Shown in pieces: positions 18,716-27,343 of a stretch of 64,000 nt of DNA. The position numbers and the translations under genes were made by a program. The DNA comes from Methylotenera_A aquatica. GTDB lineage: Bacteria > Pseudomonadota > Gammaproteobacteria > Burkholderiales > Methylophilaceae. The DNA lies in assembly GCA_965601485.1 (NCBI GenBank), contig OZ271846.1, positions 1,612,001 through 1,676,000 on the forward strand, in the 5' to 3' direction. How positions within the stretch are numbered: the first letter of the stretch is position 1; every line of letters starts with the position of its first letter. The notes under the pieces are model-generated. The model made no database searches. It was given only the letters and a program-made list of their open reading frames with translations, and was not told the DNA's origin.

Positions 18716-19594
18716 CTACTTATAGGTTTTAAAGGTAATAGGCGAAACGCCGATACCTAAATCTTGCTTTGCTTCTGATTTCCAAGCATGCCCATATACC
18801 ACTTCAAATGTGGCTGGTAGTTTGCCATCTGCTCTAAACTGCTCATAATTTTGTGCTAGTTTTTGTAGAAAGCCACGCCCTTGTAAGACGCGTGCGCGGC
18901 CTTCTGTTGCGTTTTGCGCGCCAATTGCTTTTAAATCTCGCATTAAAGCTTTTACATCGTCATAAGTTAGTGTGTAATGCTCAACATCCAGCACTGGCGA
19001 GCTAAAACCAACACGGGTTAAGGCATCGCCAATATCATGCATGTCGATAAAACGGCTGACGTGTGTATTGCCGTTATTAGTGGCAGTACGCAACTCTTTT
19101 AGTGTATCTGGCCCAAACGTACTAAACATTAACAAGCCATTAGGCTGCAAAACGCGGGCTATTTGGTTGAATGCTCCATCTAAATCATTGCACCACTGCA
19201 AAGCTAAATTTGACCACACCATGTCAAGGCTACTGTTAGCAATTGGCAAGTCCTCAATATCGGCACAGATTAAATTTTTTTGCTTAAAGAACCTGCTTAA
19301 CAGTGGCTGTTGTTGATGCGTTTTTTGCAACATGCCAAGCGCAATATCCAGCGACACTACTTGCGCGCGGTCAAACTTTTTTTGCAGTGCAAAGCTACCA
19401 TGTCCTGTGCCACAACCTGCATCGAGTATCATTTGTGGTTTAATTTTAACTAAATCTAGGCGGCTAAGCATCTCTGTACGAATCAGTTTTTGCAAGATGG
19501 CAGCAGCGTCATAAGTCTTTGCGGCGCGATTAAACGATGCGCGCACGCGAGCTTTATCCAAATAATAGTTATCTTGCACTTTCAAATCTGACAT
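18716..19594 (-). CDS. bioC: Malonyl-ACP O-methyltransferase
   Basis: A SAM-dependent methyltransferase that caps malonyl-ACP as its methyl ester, so fatty-acid synthesis can extend it to a pimeloyl chain. SAM motif I is ILDAGCGTGHGSFAL; further conserved parts are WSNLALQWCND and FSTFGPDTLKELR, typical of BioC. 292 aa. Placed between bioH, whose product later removes the methyl cap, and bioD, which settles the assignment. Confidence 0.94.
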   Translation of the reverse strand: MSDLKVQDNYYLDKARVRASFNRAAKTYDAAAILQKLIRTEMLSRLDLVKIKPQMILDAGCGTGHGSFALQKKFDRAQVVSLDIALGMLQKTHQQQPLLSRFFKQKNLICADIEDLPIANSSLDMVWSNLALQWCNDLDGAFNQIARVLQPNGLLMFSTFGPDTLKELRTATNNGNTHVSRFIDMHDIGDALTRVGFSSPVLDVEHYTLTYDDVKALMRDLKAIGAQNATEGRARVLQGRGFLQKLAQNYEQFRADGKLPATFEVVYGHAWKSEAKQDLGIGVSPITFKTYK

Positions 19595-19610
19595 TAAGGG
19601 CTATTTAAAA

Positions 19611-20375
19611 TTAAGGTTCTAAAAATTGATTCATTGCGGCAATAAATTGTTCTGAATGAGAAAGAAAAGGCGCATGCGCGCTACCAGATATCACGCGCAA
19701 AAAACCGCGTGGAAGTTGTTGCATCATCCAATGTGCCGCTTGCACAGGGGCTAATGTATCGCGATCGCCATGGATAAGTAAGGTGGGCTTGCGAATATTG
19801 GCAATCTCATCGCGTAAATCGGTATCAAGCAAAATCTGCAAAGCTCGTTGCAAGGTGGTTTGTGTGGGTGTTGGCCGTGTTTCAAAGCTGGCACGCAATT
19901 GCTTGAGCGTGCTACGTGCATCATCGGCTTTCATGCATTGAAGGGTTAAAAACTGCAATATAGTGGCTTTGTAATCGCTATTCACGTTTTCTGCAAAGGT
20001 CTCAAAATTACTGGGGTCTATACCAGCATCCCAGCCATCTTTATCTACAAAGCATGGCGTTGAGCCGACCAAAACCAAGCGTCTAATACGGTCTGGCTGG
20101 TTTAGCGCGATACGCTGCGCCACCAAACCACCCAGCGACCAGCCAAGCACATCTGAAATACCCGGAATCACCTGTGCCACTTCATCGGCAAGTGCATGCA
20201 AATGATAGGGCTCAATCGGGCGGCTATTACCCATGCCGGGCAAATCCACCAAATACAACATATATTGCGCCGATAATTTTTTAATCAGTGGCTGCCAAAC
20301 TCCGCTGTGCATACCCCAGCCATGCAGCATAACCAATGGTTGGCCCTGGCCAATTATTTCAACATATGCGCTCAT
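19611..20375 (-). CDS. bioH: Pimeloyl-ACP methyl ester carboxylesterase
   Basis: An alpha/beta hydrolase of 254 aa that frees pimeloyl-ACP from its methyl ester. The nucleophile serine is in GWSLGGLVAQ, the Asp in HGDRDTLAPV and the His in SGSAHAPFLSH; the oxyanion loop HGWGMHSGVW is near the N-terminus. Its start overlaps the bioF stop by 4 bp, implying coupled translation. Confidence 0.94.
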   Translation of the reverse strand: MSAYVEIIGQGQPLVMLHGWGMHSGVWQPLIKKLSAQYMLYLVDLPGMGNSRPIEPYHLHALADEVAQVIPGISDVLGWSLGGLVAQRIALNQPDRIRRLVLVGSTPCFVDKDGWDAGIDPSNFETFAENVNSDYKATILQFLTLQCMKADDARSTLKQLRASFETRPTPTQTTLQRALQILLDTDLRDEIANIRKPTLLIHGDRDTLAPVQAAHWMMQQLPRGFLRVISGSAHAPFLSHSEQFIAAMNQFLEP

Positions 20376-21580
20376 ACGGTTTCTAAACTTTCAGTTATCA
20401 ACTTTTCAGCCTCGTTAATCGCATTCGCTAATCTTAATACATCGTCAACAGAATGAGCTGCCGATAAAGAAATACGAAGCCGCGCCGTTTTCATTGGCAC
20501 CGTGGGCGGGCGTATAGCTGGCACTAAAATACCTTGCGCTTGCAAGTACTCACTTAAGGCCAAAGCCTCACGGTTACCGCCAATGACTAAAGGCTGAACG
20601 GCGGTATCAGATGGCAATAACTGCCAATTTTTTAAATCTAAATTCGCTTTAAGTATGGAAATTAATATGCGTAAATGTGCGCGCAAATCATTACCGTTTT
20701 CAATTAATGTTACCGCTGCCGACAATGTCGCTGAAAGAGCAGGCGGCGCTGGCGTTGAATAGACATAGCTATTAGCTTTTTGAATCAAGTAATCAATCAC
20801 AACCTGCTCGCCTGCCACAAATGCACCGGCAACACCTGCTGCCTTGCCTAACGTAGCCATCATAATAATGCGTGGCGATTTTAACTTAAGGTGACTTAAA
20901 CTACCCTTGCCATGCTCACCCAAAACGCCAAAACCGTGTGCATCATCGATATAAAGATAGGCGTCATACTTTTCGCACAAGGCTAAATATTCCGCTAACG
21001 GCGCAATATCGCCATCCATACTAAAAACGGCGTCTGCCGCAATTAGCTTATGGTTTGCCGTGCTTTCTTTAAGCAACTTTTCTAGTGCAATCACATCGTT
21101 ATGCGCAAATCGATGAAACGCGGCGCGTGATAAATAAGCGCCTTCGTTTAAACAAGCATGATTTAATTTGTCAGCAAAAATTGCATCATGCCTACCCATT
21201 AATGCGCCAATCACACCAATATTAGCCATGTAACCATTCGAAAATAATAGCGCAGCGGGCATTTCTACAAACTTTGCTAACTGTTTTTCTAATGCATCGT
21301 GAAAGCGATGATGACCTGTAATTAAGTTAGACGCACCGCTACCCACACCAGAATCGCCAGCCGCTTTTTGCATGGCAGCAATTAGCTCTGGGCAATTCGC
21401 CAAACCTAAATAATCATTGCTGCAAAACGATAAAAAATGTGTATCGTTAGCAATAATATGCTCAGCTTGAGGCGAGTCCAACAATCTGCGCTGACGCAAT
21501 AAACCGTCTGCTTTACGCTGAATAAGCTCTTTTTGTAAGCCAGAAAACAGGCTCAACACTTGATTTGATGACGCAAACAT
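20372..21580 (-). CDS. bioF: 8-amino-7-oxononanoate synthase
   Basis: A PLP enzyme joining pimeloyl-ACP and L-alanine with loss of CO2. 402 aa of the alpha-oxoamine synthase family. Motifs are SNDYLGLA and GSGASNLITGHH near the N-terminus, IDDAHGFGVLG (PLP-ring Asp/His) and the PLP lysine in ATLGKAAGVAGAF. Second gene of the operon, 21 bp after bioB. Confidence 0.95.
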   Translation of the reverse strand: MFASSNQVLSLFSGLQKELIQRKADGLLRQRRLLDSPQAEHIIANDTHFLSFCSNDYLGLANCPELIAAMQKAAGDSGVGSGASNLITGHHRFHDALEKQLAKFVEMPAALLFSNGYMANIGVIGALMGRHDAIFADKLNHACLNEGAYLSRAAFHRFAHNDVIALEKLLKESTANHKLIAADAVFSMDGDIAPLAEYLALCEKYDAYLYIDDAHGFGVLGEHGKGSLSHLKLKSPRIIMMATLGKAAGVAGAFVAGEQVVIDYLIQKANSYVYSTPAPPALSATLSAAVTLIENGNDLRAHLRILISILKANLDLKNWQLLPSDTAVQPLVIGGNREALALSEYLQAQGILVPAIRPPTVPMKTARLRISLSAAHSVDDVLRLANAINEAEKLITESLETV

Positions 21581-21601
21581 TGCTTAAATTAAACTTGATG
21601 G

Positions 21602-22636
21602 TTATATTTTGTTAATGCCAAGTTTGTCGAATAGTTTTTTATCTGTCGTCGCTTGTGGATTGCCCGTCGTCAGTAGTTTTTCACCATAGAAAATACTATT
21701 CGCGCCCGCTAAAAAGCATAACGCTTGAATGCCTTCGCTCATACTTTGGCGGCCTGCAGACAAACGCACAAAACTATTTGGCATGGTAATACGCGCGGCG
21801 GCAATGGTGCGTACAAACTCAATCGGGTCTAATTCCTCGGTGCCATGCAATGGCGTGCCTTCAACTTGCGTTAGCAAGTTAATTGGCACGCTCTCAGGCG
21901 GCTTTTCCATATTAGCCAGTTGCGCCAATAAGCCAGCGCGCTGATTGCGCGACTCACCCATGCCGATAATACCACCACTGCATACATGAATATCCGCATT
22001 TCTAACGCGGCTTAAAGTATCTAATCGGTCTTGATAAGTGCGCGTGGTAATCACATCACCATAAAACTCTGGTGCGGTATCTAAATTATGGTTGTAATAA
22101 TCCAAACCGGCTTCCTTTAACTGCTCAGCTTGGCCCTCTTTTAACATGCCTAAAGTGGCACAGGTTTCTAAGCCCATCGCTTTTACTTCTTGAATCATTT
22201 TCAATACCGGCTCCAAGTCACGCTGTTTTGGGCCACGCCAAGCGGCACCCATACAGAAACGACTAGCGCCATTGTCTTTGGCCTCTTGAGCAGCCGCTAG
22301 CACCTCGCCCAACCTCATTAATGGCTCGTTTTCCACTTCAGTATGGTAGCGCGCGGCTTGTGGGCAGTAGCCACAATCCTCACTACAGCCACCCGTTTTA
22401 ATCGACAAAAGCGTACTGACTTGAACCGCATTAGGGTCAAAATTGGAACGATGAATGGTTTGCGCTTGATGCATCAAATCACTAAATGGCAGCTCAAATA
22501 AAGCCACAATCTCAACTACACTCCATCGATTAGGAGTATTGGCCTCCGCATCACTTTGGCATGCGCGACGTTTCAATGTGTCTATCTTAATAACAGACTC
22601 TGACTCTTGTGTTTGCTGTTTAATCGTTTCAAGCAT
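21602..22636 (-). CDS. bioB: Biotin synthase
   Basis: A radical-SAM enzyme inserting sulfur into dethiobiotin. The CxxxCxxC cluster motif is in GGCSEDCGYCPQAARY, and the second-cluster cysteines are expected in FCMGAAWRG, CATLGML and VCSGGIIGMGE, all visible. 344 aa with an N-terminal extension of about 35 residues. First gene of bioB-F-H-C-D; bioA (diaminopelargonate synthesis) is missing from the window. No BirA or BioR operator could be recognised in the 112-bp gap to comF. Confidence 0.97.
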   Translation of the reverse strand: MLETIKQQTQESESVIKIDTLKRRACQSDAEANTPNRWSVVEIVALFELPFSDLMHQAQTIHRSNFDPNAVQVSTLLSIKTGGCSEDCGYCPQAARYHTEVENEPLMRLGEVLAAAQEAKDNGASRFCMGAAWRGPKQRDLEPVLKMIQEVKAMGLETCATLGMLKEGQAEQLKEAGLDYYNHNLDTAPEFYGDVITTRTYQDRLDTLSRVRNADIHVCSGGIIGMGESRNQRAGLLAQLANMEKPPESVPINLLTQVEGTPLHGTEELDPIEFVRTIAAARITMPNSFVRLSAGRQSMSEGIQALCFLAGANSIFYGEKLLTTGNPQATTDKKLFDKLGINKI

Positions 22637-22748
22637 GATGCATCCCTTTGATAATACTTAGATTTGGCTTATATTTGATAGTACGCGGATTTTAAAATGG
22701 CTAATTAATTAGAATATTGATGATGGAATTATAAGCTGTAAAGACAAT

Positions 22749-23498
22749 ATGAGGCAAATAATAAACAACTGGTTAAAAAATAGTCACTTGTCAAAATTAA
22801 AGTTTTTTTCTGCAACTGTTTTGCGCGAAAACTGCTTTTTATGTGCCGCCAGTCGGATTAAAAATCATGGATTATGCGAAGCCTGTTTGAAAGATTTACC
22901 TTGGTTACCCGCCAACAGTTGTACAAAATGCAGCTTAAGCTCTGGCGGACAAGTTTGCGGCAGTTGCCTAAGCACACCTCCCTATTTTGACGCCACCCAC
23001 GCTGTGTTTTTATATAATTATCCAATCGATGCCTTGATTCAACGCTATAAATATGGCGATACAGTTAGCTTAAGCCATACTTTTGGGCAACTTATGAGCG
23101 AAAAAATTTGTTTGGTTAATAGCCAAGAAAATATAGATTTAATGATTCCCATGCCGATGCATCCAACGCGATTAAAACAACGCGGCTTTAACCAGGCGCT
23201 TGAAATAGCTAAAGTCACCAACCAAGCTCTTAACAAAAATAACAAAACAAAATTAGATTACAAAAGCGTCAAACGCCAAACCTTAACCCCGCCCCAAGCC
23301 AGTTTACCGCTTAAAAAACGCGTTAAAAATATCAAAGGCGCATTTATGGTGAATGCTGACTTTAGTGGCAAACGTATCGCCATTGTGGATGATGTAATGA
23401 CAACTGGCGCTAGCTTAAACGAGCTAGCTAAAACCTTAAAACAAGCAGGCGCAACACATGTAGAATGCTGGGTAATTGCACGTACTCTGCCTCACTAA
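22749..23498 (+). CDS. comF: ComF family phosphoribosyltransferase-like protein
   Basis: A 249-aa ComFC homologue. A double zinc ribbon with four CxxC pairs (CFLC, CEAC, CTKC, CGSC) occupies about residues 27-80. A type I phosphoribosyltransferase domain follows, with the PRPP loop IAIVDDVMTTGASLNE. ComF proteins are linked to DNA uptake in competent bacteria, but the biochemical role is unsettled. It is divergent from bioB, as comF-type genes often are in Gram-negatives, and 12 bp before trmL. Confidence 0.88.
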   Translation: MRQIINNWLKNSHLSKLKFFSATVLRENCFLCAASRIKNHGLCEACLKDLPWLPANSCTKCSLSSGGQVCGSCLSTPPYFDATHAVFLYNYPIDALIQRYKYGDTVSLSHTFGQLMSEKICLVNSQENIDLMIPMPMHPTRLKQRGFNQALEIAKVTNQALNKNNKTKLDYKSVKRQTLTPPQASLPLKKRVKNIKGAFMVNADFSGKRIAIVDDVMTTGASLNELAKTLKQAGATHVECWVIARTLPH

Positions 23499-23510
23499 GA
23501 TACATAAAAC

Positions 23511-23975
23511 ATGTTTACGATCTCCTTATTTGAACCCGAAATTCCACCCAACACTGGTAACATCATCCGCCTATGTGCCAATACTGGCGCCAACTTACAC
23601 CTAATTGAGCCGTTAGGTTTTAAGCTGGAAGATAAGCAATTAAAGCGTGCGGGGTTGGATTATCACGAATATGCCAATATAAAAGTACATAAAAATTGGG
23701 CAGATTTTAAAGAGGCCATGGCAGACAGACGCCTATTTGCAATTACCACTAAAGGTAGCAAAAATTACGCAAAAGTCGATTTTAAGGCAGAGGATGTGTT
23801 TGTTTTTGGCCCAGAAACGCGTGGCTTGCCAGAAGAAATTCGTGCAGAATTTACGCCAGAGCATAGGTTGCGCTTGCCTATGTTGCCAGACAGCAGAAGT
23901 TTAAATTTATCGAATAGCGCTGCCGTGTTGCTATATGAAGCTTGGCGGCAGATTGGGTTTGGGGGCGGAGTTTGA
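23511..23975 (+). CDS. trmL: tRNA (cytidine/uridine-34-2'-O)-methyltransferase
   Basis: A minimal SPOUT methyltransferase (154 aa) modifying the wobble base of two tRNA-Leu species. The trefoil-knot motifs are present: PNTGNIIRLCANTGA, FGPETRGLPEEI and LPMLPDSRSLNLSNSAAVL. It is the homologue of E. coli YibK, whose gene lies beside gpsA there as well. Convergent with the DUF559 remnant and gpsA. Confidence 0.94.
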   Translation: MFTISLFEPEIPPNTGNIIRLCANTGANLHLIEPLGFKLEDKQLKRAGLDYHEYANIKVHKNWADFKEAMADRRLFAITTKGSKNYAKVDFKAEDVFVFGPETRGLPEEIRAEFTPEHRLRLPMLPDSRSLNLSNSAAVLLYEAWRQIGFGGGV

Positions 23976-23977
23976 AG

Positions 23978-24007
23978 CTCATCCTCCATTTTAGTGGGAA
24001 GGATGAG
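23978..24007. terminator. Hairpin after trmL
   Basis: CTCATCCT (23978-23985) pairs with AGGATGAG (24000-24007), with CCA/TGG continuing inside. There is no T run on the plus strand, so it may act as an mRNA 3'-end stem instead of a true intrinsic terminator. Confidence 0.4.
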
Positions 24008-24019
24008 ATAGGGGATTGA

Positions 24020-24400
24020 ATCTCGCAAATTTGTTTGTGAACCTCAGATAGCACTGCCTAAGTATTTGTAAGTTCATCATTGTTCCAAAACCTAAGCACT
24101 TTCCAGACTGCTCGGTTTAGTGTTTTAGTTCTAATTTCATCAAAATAAATACATCAAAATCAATATTAGTGGCGTGTTGACCTCTAACTAATTCTGTTGA
24201 TAATCTAATATCAATAAAAGCAAAATCTAGAATATAGTCATATGCTAGATGCTGGCGACCAAACTTTAATACTGTTTTCTGGCACGTACGTTCGTATCGT
24301 CATAGGTGTCGCTAGGCATCAGCTATATTGGTAAGAAGTTGCCTTTAGTTGGGCGCCAAAGATGGTATTTCTTGCTATTTCAGCCCTGAACCTTACATTC
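24020..24400 (-). pseudogene. DUF559-type endonuclease-like pseudogene
   Basis: Reading the minus strand in two frames rebuilds a DUF559 (PD-(D/E)XK-like) domain. One frame gives RYERTCQKTVLKFGRQH, then YDYILDFAFIDIRLSTEL and GQHATNIDFD, with stops at 24312-24314 (TAG) and 24300-24302 (TGA). A second frame gives RAVWKVLRFWNNDELTNT, a TAG at 24058-24060 and AVLSEVHKQI. Family members read roughly RRQHPIG-YIVDF-C---RL-IELDG-QH and K-LRFWNN-VL-N-EAVL. The usual ELDG is changed to ELVR. It fills most of the trmL-gpsA gap and cannot make a full protein. Confidence 0.7.
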
Positions 24401-24439
24401 CACTCAAGCGCTCCCTCTTAAAGCATGACAGAGTAAGAA

Positions 24440-25447
24440 CTAAAATCCTTCGGCTTTCTGATTGCGCCCTAATAAATCCATCACCGCATCGCGCGCTGAT
24501 TTGCCATGTGTTAAAGCTTGATTTACTTCAAACGTAATCGGCATATCGATACCCATACCATATGCGCGGCGCATTACTTCGCGTGCAGTGTTTACCCCTT
24601 CGGCCACATGACCTAACCCTTGTAGAATATCTTCCAGCGATTTTCCGCTGGCTAACTGCAAGCCTACTTCACGATTTCTGGAGTATTGACCTGTACAGGT
24701 TAAAATTAAATCACCAGCCCCAGCTAAGCCCATAAAGGTTTCAGTTTTTGCACCTAAAGCCACGCCAAAACGGGTGATTTCAGCTAATCCACGGGTAATC
24801 ATGGCGGCGCGCGCGTTATTGCCAAAGCCCATACCATCACTAATGCCTGCGGCAATAGCCATTACGTTTTTTACTGCTCCGCCAACTGAAACTCCCACCA
24901 CATCGGTGCTGTTGTAAACGCGTAAATTATTGCCATGAATTAAATTAGCTGCCGTAATTGCAAAATCAGCATCAGTTGCTGCCAAAGTAACCGCTGTTGG
25001 CAAGCCGCGCACTAATTCGGCAGCGAAACTAGGACCAGATAAGGCACCCCACTTTTGACCAAGACTTAATTCTTCAAGCGCTACTTCATGCGGGAGTTTT
25101 GCGGTTTTTGGCTCTAAACCCTTGTGCGCCCAGACAATAGGTTGATTGGATTTTAAACTTTTGATTTGTTTTAAAATATCGCGGAAACCAGCGGTGGGCA
25201 CAACAGATAAAATAATATCGGCGCCATCAATGGCAACACCTAGATCATCTTCCACCTGCAAATTAGCATTAAATTTAAAATCGCCCAAATACATGGGGTT
25301 TGCGCGTGCTTTGCGCATGCCTGAGACGTGCCCGCTATTACGCGCCCATAAAGATACCTTGTGTTGATGGCTGATTTGGATGGCAAGCGCTGTTCCCCAA
25401 GCACCTGCGCCCAAAACAGCAATTTTAGAGCCGGCAATTTTAGTCAT
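24440..25447 (-). CDS. gpsA: Glycerol-3-phosphate dehydrogenase [NAD(P)+]
   Basis: Makes sn-glycerol-3-phosphate from dihydroxyacetone phosphate for phospholipid synthesis. The dinucleotide fold VLGAGAWGTALA is at residues 10-21. The catalytic-lysine region GGAVKNVMAIAAGISDG and the substrate block FMGLAGAGDLILTC follow. 335 aa. Last gene of rhodanese-grxC-secB-SH3-gpsA, the order of the E. coli yibN-grxC-secB-gpsA cluster with one added gene. Confidence 0.96.
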   Translation of the reverse strand: MTKIAGSKIAVLGAGAWGTALAIQISHQHKVSLWARNSGHVSGMRKARANPMYLGDFKFNANLQVEDDLGVAIDGADIILSVVPTAGFRDILKQIKSLKSNQPIVWAHKGLEPKTAKLPHEVALEELSLGQKWGALSGPSFAAELVRGLPTAVTLAATDADFAITAANLIHGNNLRVYNSTDVVGVSVGGAVKNVMAIAAGISDGMGFGNNARAAMITRGLAEITRFGVALGAKTETFMGLAGAGDLILTCTGQYSRNREVGLQLASGKSLEDILQGLGHVAEGVNTAREVMRRAYGMGIDMPITFEVNQALTHGKSARDAVMDLLGRNQKAEGF

Positions 25448-25482
25448 TTAATTCAAATAACGTATTCACGAAAAACACATTT

Positions 25483-25950
25483 TTAATTTAAACCCCACAG
25501 CACACTTCTAGGCAGAAAGCCAGTTACGCCATCTCTGTGTTTGACTTTTACCCAACCTGTTTTATTGCTAATACTAAGCAACTCTAACACTACATCTTTT
25601 TCGACTGTTGCCACCAAACTGGATGAGGTATCATCTGTTGATTTAATATCGGATTTAACCATCACCAATACGGTGCGTTTTTCACTTAATTGCTTGCCTT
25701 CTATCCAACTTAAGCTACCTGCAGCATCACGGATTTTGATCCACTCACCTAGACTCACAATCACCTCAACAGGATAGCCTTGCCCAAGAATATAGAGTTT
25801 ACTGCCTTCAACCGATGGCGCGTCATACAAAATAGCTTTTGCAGGCACAATTGAGCTGTACTCTAGGGCAAATGCTACAGAGGAAGATGCCAAGCCTACC
25901 ATAAGGCCCAGCAAATACTGTCTTATTATATTAGTTTGCTTTTGCGGCAT
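25483..25950 (-). CDS. Exported bacterial SH3-domain protein
   Basis: A 155-aa protein counted from the ATG at 25950 (starting MPQKQ). An ATG 39 bp upstream would overlap secB by 59 bp and give an atypical N-region; the chosen start overlaps by 20 bp. A signal peptide covers about 1-28 (cleavage after SVAFA). Two SH3b-like beta domains follow, about 30-85 and 88-150, ending LPRSVLWGLN. Such domains often bind peptidoglycan or peptides in the periplasm; no catalytic domain is present. Placement inside secB-gpsA suggests simple co-expression. Function unknown. Confidence 0.75.
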   Translation of the reverse strand: MPQKQTNIIRQYLLGLMVGLASSSVAFALEYSSIVPAKAILYDAPSVEGSKLYILGQGYPVEVIVSLGEWIKIRDAAGSLSWIEGKQLSEKRTVLVMVKSDIKSTDDTSSSLVATVEKDVVLELLSISNKTGWVKVKHRDGVTGFLPRSVLWGLN

Positions 25951-26410
25951 TTTCAGCTTGTTGCTTTTGCTGCATAAACAAAGCTTCAAAGTTGATTGGG
26001 TTTAATAAAACTGTAGCAAAACCAGCGCGTGTTACTAAATCAGATACCACTTCGCGCGCATAAGGGAACAAAATATTAGGGCAAGTCACACCCATAATCA
26101 TTTCGATATTTTCTTCTGGAATATTGCGAATCGCAAAAATACCAGCTTGTGTCACTTCTACCAAAAAGGCCACTTTATCACCGATTTTTGCAGTCACTGT
26201 CACTTTAATGGCTGACTCATAAATACCATCACTCAATTTTTGTGCGGCATTGCCTAGCTCTACGTTTACTTGTGGTGCCGTGCGATCGGTAAAAATTTGT
26301 GGAGCATTAGGGATTTCTAATGAAGCATCTTTTACATAAAGTTTTTCAATTGCAAAGCCAGGTTGTGCTTCTTGCGGCTCTTGGTTTGTTGCGTTATCTG
26401 CTGTTGTCAT
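25931..26410 (-). CDS. secB: Protein-export chaperone SecB
   Basis: A cytoplasmic tetrameric chaperone that keeps preproteins unfolded and passes them to SecA. 159 aa with the core PGFAIEKLYVKDASLEIPNA, the FLVEVTQAGIF strand and the C-terminal CPNILFPYAREVVSDLV block. Second gene after grxC; 116 bp separates them, enough for a separate promoter. Confidence 0.97.
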   Translation of the reverse strand: MTTADNATNQEPQEAQPGFAIEKLYVKDASLEIPNAPQIFTDRTAPQVNVELGNAAQKLSDGIYESAIKVTVTAKIGDKVAFLVEVTQAGIFAIRNIPEENIEMIMGVTCPNILFPYAREVVSDLVTRAGFATVLLNPINFEALFMQQKQQAENAAKAN

Positions 26411-26526
26411 ATTGTTTTCCTAAAACGGTGATTATTTTTAATTAAAAATGGTAATAAAATTAAGCAAAAGTATTTTAGCTTTTAATTGATTTTTGTTCAT
26501 TACATTATTGTGACAATCTGCCGTCA

Positions 26527-26799
26527 TTACGCAAGGTTAAGCAAGGGGTCTAGTTGGCCCGCTAAATCTAGCGCACGCAAATCATCATAGCCACCCACAT
26601 GTTTGTCATTGATATAAATTTGCGGCACTGTGCGGTGACCGGTTTTTTTGGTCATTTCCGCCCTCAACTCTGGCTGTAAATCTACGCGAATTTTATTAAT
26701 GACAACGCCTTTTAACGTTAAAAGGCGTTCTGCATTGATACAATAGGGGCATGTACCAGTCGCGTACATCAACACATTAGGTGTGCTTTTGGCTTCCAT
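26527..26799 (-). CDS. grxC: Glutaredoxin 3
   Basis: A 90-aa thioredoxin-fold redox protein using glutathione. The active site is TCPYC at residues 13-17; TVPQIYINDKHVGGYDD carries the cis-proline and glutathione-binding residues. Twelve bp downstream of the rhodanese gene, so probably co-transcribed. Confidence 0.95.
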   Translation of the reverse strand: MEAKSTPNVLMYATGTCPYCINAERLLTLKGVVINKIRVDLQPELRAEMTKKTGHRTVPQIYINDKHVGGYDDLRALDLAGQLDPLLNLA

Positions 26800-26811
26800 T
26801 TTATTGACAGT

Positions 26812-27243
26812 CTAGCTTTTAACTAAAGGTAATTTAGCATCTTGCCAAGCGTTTAAACCACCTTGCAAATTATTAAGCTGGCTAAATTGCTGCGCTTTTA
26901 AAATAGTGCAAGCGGTTTTAGAGCGCATACCACGTTGGCAATGCACAAGAACCGGCTTATCTTTAAACTTTTCAATTTCTTTTAAGCGGCTTGCCAGCTC
27001 CGCTACTGGGATATGTTTTGCGCCTTGAATATGGCCGCTGGCAAATTCAGCCGCATCGCGCACATCCAAAATCAAAGGCTTGCCGCGACTCAACATTAAT
27101 ACCGCCTCTGTGGCTGTTAAGTTATTTACGCCACTAGCGCCACGATTCATCAGTGGCCACAACAAAGCAGCACCAGAGCCAATTGCCAAGCCAATTAGTA
27201 ATGCGTTTTCTTTCACAAATTCAAACAGGGATATTTCGGTCAT
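26812..27243 (-). CDS. Membrane-anchored rhodanese-domain protein (YibN-like)
   Basis: 143 aa. One N-terminal membrane helix (about 11-28, ALLIGLAIGSGAALLWPL) carries a single rhodanese domain (about 45-140). The persulfide cysteine is in VHCQRGMRSKTA. Position before grxC-secB-gpsA matches E. coli yibN. Rhodanese domains move sulfane sulfur; the physiological acceptor of this branch is not established. Confidence 0.88.
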   Translation of the reverse strand: MTEISLFEFVKENALLIGLAIGSGAALLWPLMNRGASGVNNLTATEAVLMLSRGKPLILDVRDAAEFASGHIQGAKHIPVAELASRLKEIEKFKDKPVLVHCQRGMRSKTACTILKAQQFSQLNNLQGGLNAWQDAKLPLVKS

Positions 27244-27343
27244 ATTGTTTCCAAAAATGTATGCATTGGCACGATAATTACATGCGCATTAACTAACCAA
27301 CTATTATAATGGATAACTTAAATTTGATTTAGAAGATTTTGAC

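Noticed and set aside
22637..22748. BirA or BioR operator before bioB
   Set aside because: No TTGTAAACC-type or TTATAGATAA-type palindrome found in the bioB-comF gap.
25951..25989. Upstream ATG for the SH3-domain gene
   Set aside because: Would overlap secB by 59 bp and put a charged Cys-rich stretch before the signal peptide; the ATG at 25950 gives a normal one.
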